Origin: Chrysemys picta bellii
Taxonomy: Eukaryota; Chordata; Testudines; Emydidae
Reading direction: 5' to 3'
NCBI RefSeq assembly: GCF_011386835.1
Contig: NC_088792.1
Location: forward strand, 225,211,894 to 225,275,893
DNA length: 64,000 nt
Part shown: in pieces, positions 57,740-64,000 of the stretch
Layout of the letters: each line of letters starts with the position of its first letter
Numbering within the stretch: position 1 is the first letter of the stretch
Position numbers and translations under genes: made by a program
Notes under the pieces: generated by a model
What the model was told of the DNA's origin: nothing
The model's input: only the letters and a program-made list of their open reading frames with translations
Databases searched by the model: none

Positions 57740-59080
57740 CCCTGAGGTGTGGGAAGCGTCCCTGAGGTAAATCTGGGACATGACCATGCAACCCTTCCTT
57801 GTTTGTCACCAACAGTACCACGCTGGTTGCAGAATCAGGAAATTGGAGAGCACTGGGAAGTGACATGGTGTTTAAACATGATAGAGAAACACAAGAGCTT
57901 AACCCTGCATGTGTAAATGTGATGTCTTTTCATGAAAACAATATAGGCTTTAAACAAACTAGCTAAAATATGCAGTGTCATCCAACTAAATTATTTACTT
58001 TACTTTTTCTGCTACTCAGAGTCTGAGACAGTTCCTGCAGTGAAAGGGTAGCTTATTTAATAATGTAGTGAGTCATTTCTTTTCAATTGCCTTCAATGTA
58101 AGGGAATCAAGCTGCAGGAAAAGCCATTAGCCTGGACAGCGTAAGATTCCAGAGCTGAATGTAAATGTGTCTTATACAGCAAAAGTGTGCATCAGTGATG
58201 GTCCAAAAAAAAACAAAAAACAAAGCTGAATCAGAACTGGAGCCCAGGGTGAGGTACAACCGAAGCAACAAATACCAACTTCTGTCTCTTGCGCACGCAC
58301 ACGTAGACGACCTTTCCAATTTCTAAGATTGTGAAACAGGCTAATGAGGAAATGGAGTGCATGCTGTGAGATCTAACAGAACATGATTGAATTTCACTTT
58401 TACTGCTTTACTGCTATTACTGTGCAGTGACCTGTGGAGTATGTTAATAAACTGTTATTCCATTATTGTTACTCATTGTAATAGACCTTATCAGTGTCCT
58501 CCTCCCTTCAGCAGATTCAATCACTTTATCTCTGCCCAGGTGTTAGTAAATTTCTATTATAACTAAGGCATTTCATATATTTGTCTGCATCTGAAGAGCA
58601 GACGGCTTGCCTGCTTTTACTGGCTAAAACAAAACGCTGTTAAACACAGATGCTGCACAGTACTTGTGAGTGCTGCAATTATTTCCACATGTTGTTTTGT
58701 CTATTAAGTACAGTTTTTAATTCCATTCCCCAGCTTTCCGTCTTCAAGGATAAAGTTCCTCATAAACACAACCTTTAGATAATAATTTTTATGACCTGGA
58801 TATCATTTGTTTTAAATGAAATTTAGTTAGAAACTGCAGCATTTTATAACAGAGTAATAATTCAGTTTATAGGGGGCTGGGGAAGATGTAAACATTTAGT
58901 GAACACACTGGTTTGCCAAACATCTTATCTTGTGAAAATAACTTGAAGCAAATTTGCAGCTCCACTATTACTGGATGTTTAGATGGGAGCTGATGTTAGG
59001 CCTGCCTATATTTGTAAGAAAGCTTAACCCTGCAATTTTTTTTAGCAAACTCCACCTTTCTGTATAATTGCAGATGTTAA
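57740..59080. other. No gene recognised
   Basis: AT-rich, no supported feature. Confidence 0.4.
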
Positions 59081-59082
59081 TA

Positions 59083-59345
59083 AGCGAGTGGTCTGGTGGT
59101 AAAGACACTGTTTTGGGATTCAGGAATTCTCAGCTCCCCACTCTGCTGCAGACTCCCTGTAAGAAGTTGTGAAGGTCACTTATTCCTTCAGTTCCCTTTT
59201 TGTAAAATACTTCCTTTGTCTGTCTTGTTTACACTGCAAACTTCTCCAACATGGGCTGTCTTCTACTATGTTTGTACAGTGTCTTTCTCTGATCTTCGCT
59301 GTGGCATTTACACACTAATAAAATACAAATAAAATCTCTAGTATG
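59083..59345 (+). mobile_element. MIR/CORE-type SINE, nearly full length
   Basis: A tRNA-like head (gagtggtctggtggtaaaga) is followed by a core ('ctccctgtaagaagttgtga', 'ttcagttccctttttgtaa') and a tail ('ggctgtcttctactatgttt', 'gtacagtgtctttctc') ending in 'acaaataaaatc'. Head-core-tail order fits CORE-SINEs. It supplies the reference for the partial tails at 745, 53960 and 59515. Confidence 0.6.
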
Positions 59346-59514
59346 TTGTAATATTCTGCTTATGTTGTTTGATTGTGTAATTAATTTTTTTTTGGAAGGT
59401 ATGCCTAAAAGTGCTGAGAGTTCAGGGTGTTATGACAAGCTAATCTATATATGTAGAAATTTCTAACATGCTCATCATTGTGGAGCCTGAGGAAAAACTA
59501 TCTAATCTAATGAT

Positions 59515-59594
59515 CTGCCGTTATCTGTCTTTAGCTTGGGGGCTCCTCAGGGCACAGCCAGTGTCTTCTTTTCTGTTTGGAAAGCACTTAGCTA
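59515..59594 (+). repeat. CORE-SINE tail fragment
   Basis: 'tagcttgggggctcctcagg', 'gcacagccagtgtcttcttt' and 'aaagcacttag' are a diverged tail of the same SINE type, cut off by the following MITE. Confidence 0.4.
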
Positions 59595-59838
59595 GGGTTA
59601 CCATACGTCTGGATTTTCCCGGACATGTCCAGCTTTTTGGGCCTCAAATCCCCGTCCGGGGGGAAATCCCAAAAAGCCGAACATGTCCGGGAAAATCGGG
59701 AGGAGCCGGCGCCGCTGGGTGCCGGGCCGGGCCGGGGCCGGCGGTGCTGGGCTGGGGGTGCTCGGCCGGGGCCTGGCGGTGCAGGGCCGGGCCGGGCGTG
59801 CTGGGCCGGGCCGGGCGCCGGGGGTGCTGGGTGAGGTG
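59595..59838. mobile_element. MITE with partial palindrome and GC minisatellite
   Basis: 'tagggttaccatacgtctgg' opens it. 'cccggacatgtccagcttttt' (in parts) on the left mirrors 'aaaaagccgaacatgtccggg' on the right. The rest (59700-59835) is an expanding 'gccgggccgggc' and 'gctggg' minisatellite. The right terminus was not found. Frames inside (87-128 codons) are GC-repeat artefacts. Confidence 0.6.
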
Positions 59839-59839
59839 C

Positions 59840-60245
59840 TCTGCTAGCAGTTGAGGTGTGAACACCAAGGGAGGAGAAACTGCTTCTGTAGTTGGATAGC
59901 CATTCACAGTCTTTGTTTAATCCTGATCTGATGGTGTCAAATTTGCAAATGAACTGGAGCTCAGCAGTTTCTCTTTGGAGTCTGGTCCTGAAGTTTTTTT
60001 GCTGTAAGATGGCTACCTTTACATCTGCTATTGTGTGGCCAGGGAGGTTGAAATGTTCTCCTACAGGTTTTTGTATATTGCCATTCCTGATATCTGACTT
60101 GTGTCCATTTATCCTCTTGCGTAGTGACTGTCAGTTTGGCCAATGTACATAGCAGAGGGGCATTGCTGGCATATGATGGCATATATAACATTGGTGGATG
60201 TGCAGGTGAATGAGCCGGTGATGTTGTAGCTGATCTGGTTAGGTG
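59840..60245 (-). mobile_element. Penelope fragment with GIY-YIG region
   Basis: The minus strand (with frameshifts) reads MLYMPSYASNAPLLCTLAKL, KWTQVRYQEWQYTKTC and ISNGN-like text that corresponds to Penelope ICQQCPSA.YIGQTG..L..RINGHKSDI.NGNIQKPV (known form, in pieces), then QLQFICKFD-like and NKDCEWLSNY-like text toward 59880. It is the endonuclease part only. It does not overlap the copy at 49.6-52.9 kb, and the texts differ, so it is a separate insertion. Confidence 0.65.
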
Positions 60246-60249
60246 GATG

Positions 60250-61280
60250 AAATGTATTTAATCAATTTATATAGAATGTGTCAATTAGAGAGAGCTCCAA
60301 ATAGTTTGTAGTAGTCAACTTGCTGATACCCAGTCCATAGGGTAAAATATAGCAATTGATAATTTACCCTTAATATCAGTCCCAGAGGATTCTTTGGAGC
60401 TTCCCTGTCCAAGTGTCTTGCCGGGCAAACTGCTATAGAAAAGATTTTATACTGAGCTACCATTTATCCCCATCATCCTAGACACATGAATATCCCTGTA
60501 CAATAATTTTAGTAAAGGATGCTGATACCAGTCTTTGTTCCTTTTGTATGATAGGTTGCCTTGGTGCCAGGGTGGATCAGGGAGCTGCTTTCTATTTCCC
60601 CCATCCTATACATAGCACACTATTTAATATTTGCCAAATACATTGTGTGAATCCATTGGTCTCCATTTCATAGCACTTCCACCATCCATTGATGAAGATA
60701 TTTTGTATTTACATACTCAGTGTTTATGAAGGATGTAGTCATTCTCCCTATAGCTCTCTATACATGACCACTTCCAATAAAGGTATTCTGATTCATACTC
60801 AGATACTCATATTTGCACAAATAGCTCCCCATAAACATTTGTGCAAGCAGAAAATACTTCACACAGATTTTTGTAGCAAAGTTAACACAAGACCTTATTT
60901 AACTGAAAAACCATTCCAATTCCAGAATCATTTGCTAATATATTTTCTCACCCTTTGCCTGGCTCTAGCAGCTATTCTTGAGAACTACCTTTTTTAGTCA
61001 TTAACCTTTTAATTTAGCACATGCACAAAGAGGTACTGCAGAGACTAGCCTTTTCAAATGATACCATTCAAAAGTTACGGCCTGTGGAGAAAAGTGAGAC
61101 CATTATTATAAACACACAATTCTGGCAAACGCTCTTCATTCCTGAACTGTAATCCGCTATTACCAATTGTGAGCCCCATTTCAGCAGACTGCCAATTGTG
61201 GCAACAATCTGTGCTCTGATATTACAGTGATGGGTGACCTTGTAAAAACCTAGATGCATGGAAAACATCAGGCCACAAAG
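60250..61280. other. No gene recognised
   Basis: AT-rich. A 102-codon frame (60689-60997, +) has no motif. No transposon end identified. Confidence 0.4.
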
Positions 61281-61283
61281 GAA

Positions 61284-61522
61284 GCATCGTCTTAGTGGTT
61301 AGAACACTGGACTAGAGTAAGATGTTCAAGGTTCCCAACTCTGCTATTGGCTTGCTGTATGACCTCTGGCAAGTCATTTCACCTCTTTGTGTCTTTTTCC
61401 AGCTGTAAAATGTAAATACTTAACTCTCTCTTTTTGGAATAGTAGGCTTAATTAATTAATGTTTATAAAGCCCTTTGAGATCCTAACAAAAAGTACTATG
61501 TAAGTGCAAGGCATTATTTATT
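61284..61522 (+). mobile_element. MIR-like CORE-SINE
   Basis: A tRNA-like head ('cttagtggttagaacactgg', 'gttcaaggttcccaactctg') leads to the MIR core ('ggcttgctgtatgacctctgg', 'caagtcatttcacctctttg', 'cagctgtaaaatgtaaatac') and to a LINE2-like tail ('ttataaagccctttgagatc', 'actatgtaagtgcaaggcat'). Order and text are typical of the MIR family. Diverged and old. Confidence 0.7.
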
Positions 61523-61529
61523 ACCAGAT

Positions 61530-62360
61530 ACTATTATGGCAAACTCTCTGGCAGTTTTGTGATATGTACAAATAGGTATTAAAATGGTACCACCCTTTAC
61601 ACTTGTGATCTCAGAAGTCTTGTAAACTTGCTTCTCCTGAAGTAAAACATTCATGCTATAATACCCCAATGCATCGCCTACCGCTCCTTTTTATTTTAAC
61701 TAAAAATGTAAACAAGCACATCAGTTCTATGCTACACATGGTTATGATGTTGAACCTAACTCATCAACTCCTCAACCAAATCATATTTGACAGAGCTGTT
61801 CAAAATAACTCTGGAATGAATTAGCTTCTATAGACTGGCCAGTCTTTGCATGTTTGTCATGGAAGCTTAAGCTGAAGCTAGCTGCTCACTTCATTAAAAT
61901 AATTCCAAGGCTGAATAAAACTTGAAGTTTAATCTCAAACAGCAAGCAATGTGATTTATTTTAATGATGTTGTTCAAGAGCTCACCGTCGTATCTCATTT
62001 GTGCTAAAACACTAGTGTGTTGATCTTTCGCATTACAAAATAATGAATTGTAATTCTGCCATTACTCAGTGCCCCATGGACTAGCAGTGAAGAGAGGTAT
62101 CAATTCCTACAGAAAGCTATAGAGTTTAGAAAGGTCATAAATCAGATGTCAGATCTTCGACTGGTTCACCCGTGATGAAGGTGCAACATATGAAAGCTTA
62201 CCAAGCTAGGTGGAAGTGCTTCATTTACCAAACACTCAGTCTCTCTAGAGATGTTAAAGGCCTCTCTCAGAGATTCTGGCAGTTTACTTAAAACTTCTCT
62301 CTCCACACCCCCAAATCCCCCATGTTCTCTTCATTTTAGACCAACTCCTTTCACCTCTAA
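61530..62360. other. No gene recognised
   Basis: AT-rich, no supported feature. Confidence 0.4.
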
Positions 62361-62368
62361 GTCACTGA

Positions 62369-62491
62369 TAGGGTGACCAGATGTCCTGATTTTATAGGGA
62401 CAGTCCTGATATTTGGGGCTTTGCCTTATATAGGCACCTATTACCCTCCACCCCCGTCTCGATTTTTCACACTTGCTATCTGGTCACCCTG
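62369..62491 (+). mobile_element. hAT MITE ('tagggtgaccag' family), copy 3
   Basis: Ends tagggtgaccagatg and ctggtcaccctg. Flanks gtcactga (62361-62368) and gtcactgc (62492-62499) match 7 of 8. Same orientation and interior as copy 1. Confidence 0.88.
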
Positions 62492-62644
62492 GTCACTGCT
62501 ATAAAACCTGTGTAAGAAAAGAATCAGGCCTTTGTTTGAATTGTTTCTTCCAACTTCCACCCCGATTTGTTTACCTGCATTTCATTTGTTTTAGACTCAC
62601 TACTTATTACCCCACTACTGAGCACTTGTCACTCATCACAAACA

Positions 62645-62760
62645 TCATAGGCCTGAACTGTCATCTATCTTACACAGGTTTAATACCAGTGTAACTTCAT
62701 TGACTTAAATGGGGGTAATTAATGGTTTAAACTAGTGTAAGCAGGAGGAGAATCACTGAA
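62645..62760. repeat. Palindromic short element, diverged
   Basis: 'cttacacaggtttaatacca' and 'gtttaaactagtgtaag' mirror each other around 'cattgacttaaatggggg'. Confidence 0.4.
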
Positions 62761-62774
62761 GGATAAGGGCTCAA

Positions 62775-62960
62775 AAAATTGCCATGGTGGATCAGACCGG
62801 TGGTCTATTTAGCCTGCTACTGTGTCTGACCGTGACCAATACTAGGTGCTTCAGAAGAAAATGTAGAAAACCTCATCCTGGACAATTATGAAATAACCTG
62901 CCCCAAAAGAGTTTCTCCCTAACCCACCAATTTCTCATGTGACTGGAGTGCATGCAGGAT
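62775..62960 (+). repeat. Dispersed repeat ('gatcagaccggtggtct'), copy 3
   Basis: 'ggtggatcagaccggtggtc', 'gaccaatactaggtgcttca' and 'gacaattatgaaataacctg' match copies at 48905 and 52880. Confidence 0.5.
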
Positions 62961-62964
62961 GTAT

Positions 62965-63830
62965 GATGTAACCTCTTTCATAGTGATTCAGCATTAAGCT
63001 GCCTACAGTGCTTTGTGAGATAGCCATAAGGTGAAGTCTGTTTTCTTTTCTCTAGAAATAGGGACAGCAGATGGCTTGTGGAAGAAATGAAACTACATTT
63101 CAGGTCCTCCTGGGGCTTGTTTAACTCATCCTTCCATATAAATAGTCAGACTGTGTTTACTTGCCAGTGAAGAAATGCCTATTTTCATAACCCTTTTCCT
63201 TTTTGCAGGAGACATAACTGTCAACAAAGGTTGAGATAATTTTCAAGGAGCTTTAGTAAAAAGAAAATCCAACAACTATAAATTGTGAGCTGGAAGAATA
63301 AAGATACCATTATAAACCCTTTTAATGTGTCTAATGTGGTAGTTTGGGGTCTTTTTTTTTTTTTGTACTTCTGGAGATTATATTGTAAAATCTCAGTGCA
63401 AGAGATAATCCATAACAGATCCCAGTTCCTCTATATGCAAATCTCAGATGATCGTAGGCAACAAAGCCTTCATTTTAAATCCCTCTGATAATTTTGTTTG
63501 TTTTTGATGTGGCTGGTAAATTTTATGACTAATATACCAATTGATATTGGTAAGTTGTGGCTTTTAAAATAAAGCAGTCCACTGAGGCTTTCAACTACCT
63601 TTTTGATGGTGACTAGAGGAGGGTGAAATTTTTTGGCCAAAACGTTTTTGCCAAAAAATGCAGAGTTAGGTTAACTGCAATGTGACACAAATTTGTGAAA
63701 CAACATTGGCAAACTTTTTTTTTTGGTTGAAACAAAAAGGAAAGATAGGACATACTGAAACGAACTTTTTCAACATTATCACAATAACTCTTTTTGATCT
63801 AGGGGATTCACACAGCGGGGCCTTACTTAT
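62965..63830. other. No gene recognised
   Basis: AT-rich. 'gggtgaaattttttggcc' with its near mirror 'gccaaaacgtttttgcc' (63618-63655) may be an eroded MITE end. Confidence 0.35.
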
Positions 63831-63837
63831 AACTTTT

Positions 63838-64000
63838 AGCCTAGTTGTTAGGGCAGCCATGTGGGATGTGGGAGTCCGAGGTTCAAATCCCTGCTTGATA
63901 GCAGGGACTTGAAATCATGTGTTGCCCTCCCAGAGGAGTGCCTTAACACCAGACTATGGATTATATCTGTCTCTGTCTCTCCGATTGAAGCTGTTACACT
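63838..64000 (+). repeat. tRNA-like repeat, continues past the window
   Basis: 'agcctagttgttagggcagc' and 'gaggttcaaatccctgct' sit where a tRNA-derived SINE has A and B boxes (gttagggcag..., ggttcaaatcc). Beyond it, 'ccctcccagaggagtgcctta' (in parts) and 'acaccagactatgg' mirror the head. Either a SINE followed by its inverse or a palindromic element derived from a tRNA-like sequence. Not a functional tRNA: it has no clear cloverleaf 3' half. Confidence 0.5.

Noticed and set aside
59468..59907. Gly/Ala/Arg-rich frames of 69-128 codons
   Set aside because: Produced by the gccggg minisatellite within a MITE.
63838..63915. A functional tRNA gene
   Set aside because: A- and B-box-like text is present, but I could not form a full cloverleaf and the sequence continues into a mirrored repeat.
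1..64000. CRISPR array, phage or bacterial operon
   Set aside because: No regularly spaced identical repeats with unique spacers and no bacterial gene organisation; everything recognisable is vertebrate.

Overview
The window looks like nuclear DNA of a turtle, most likely a cryptodire. It is AT-rich and gene-poor. Its repeats are those expected of a turtle genome: a tRNA-derived SINE with a CR1-like tail (Cry type), CR1/L3 and RTE LINE relics, Penelope-like elements, a DIRS tyrosine-recombinase relic, ERV LTRs, a Harbinger transposon, and many hAT-type MITEs, several with target-site duplications (TSDs) that can be read directly. Family names are from memory and reading; no database was searched.

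Host coding sequence is sparse. The only well-supported gene is on the + strand. Two exons (13496-13754 and 23778-23908) are joined by a 10.0 kb GT-AG intron. The phases fit, and together they encode a C-terminal BEN-like domain ending in a stop. Upstream exons must lie left of the window or were not recognised. A second possible terminal exon (about 35391-35668, +) has an acceptor, an open frame and several CpGs, but I do not recognise its product.

Layout. 1-0.86 kb: degenerate tandem repeat, CR1 relic, SINE tail. 2.4-2.7 kb: MITE. 4.8-6.75 kb: old CR1/L3 fragment split by a 1.67 kb foldback hAT whose two arms both carry the end of the transposase. 7.4-7.6 kb: second copy of the 2.4 kb MITE. 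8.3-9.45 kb: RTE-type LINE relic. 11.4-14.6 kb: two direct copies of an unnamed repeat bracketing the first BEN exon. 14.8-15.3 kb: GC-rich MITE with internal TTTAAA subrepeats. 16.8-25.2 kb: MITEs, two Penelope-derived pieces, last BEN exon. 25.6-26 kb: GC-rich palindromic hAT MITE. 26-38.9 kb: mostly unassigned sequence with a second head-to-head Penelope-type hairpin and the candidate exon. 38.9-45.8 kb: dense nest of transposons (hAT MITE, LTR, GC-rich minisatellite, DIRS relic, and another LTR interrupted by a Harbinger element that itself holds a Cry SINE). 47.1-47.8 kb: GC-rich probable repeat. 49.6-52.9 kb: Penelope-like element with reverse transcriptase and endonuclease regions, interrupted by a 1,000 bp solo LTR with a 4 bp TSD. 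57.6-64 kb: MITEs, a second Penelope fragment, CORE-type SINEs and a tRNA-like repeat.

There is no operon-like organisation. The transposon genes are decayed and are not expected to work, except that MITEs and the solo LTR could still contribute regulatory sequence. The strongest unusual signals are the head-to-head Penelope hairpins (one with a perfect 12 bp TSD), the double-ended hAT foldback, the nested Harbinger/LTR/SINE/MITE stack, and the paired direct repeats around the BEN exon. I found no CRISPR array, canonical tRNA or rRNA gene, or previously undescribed functional system.
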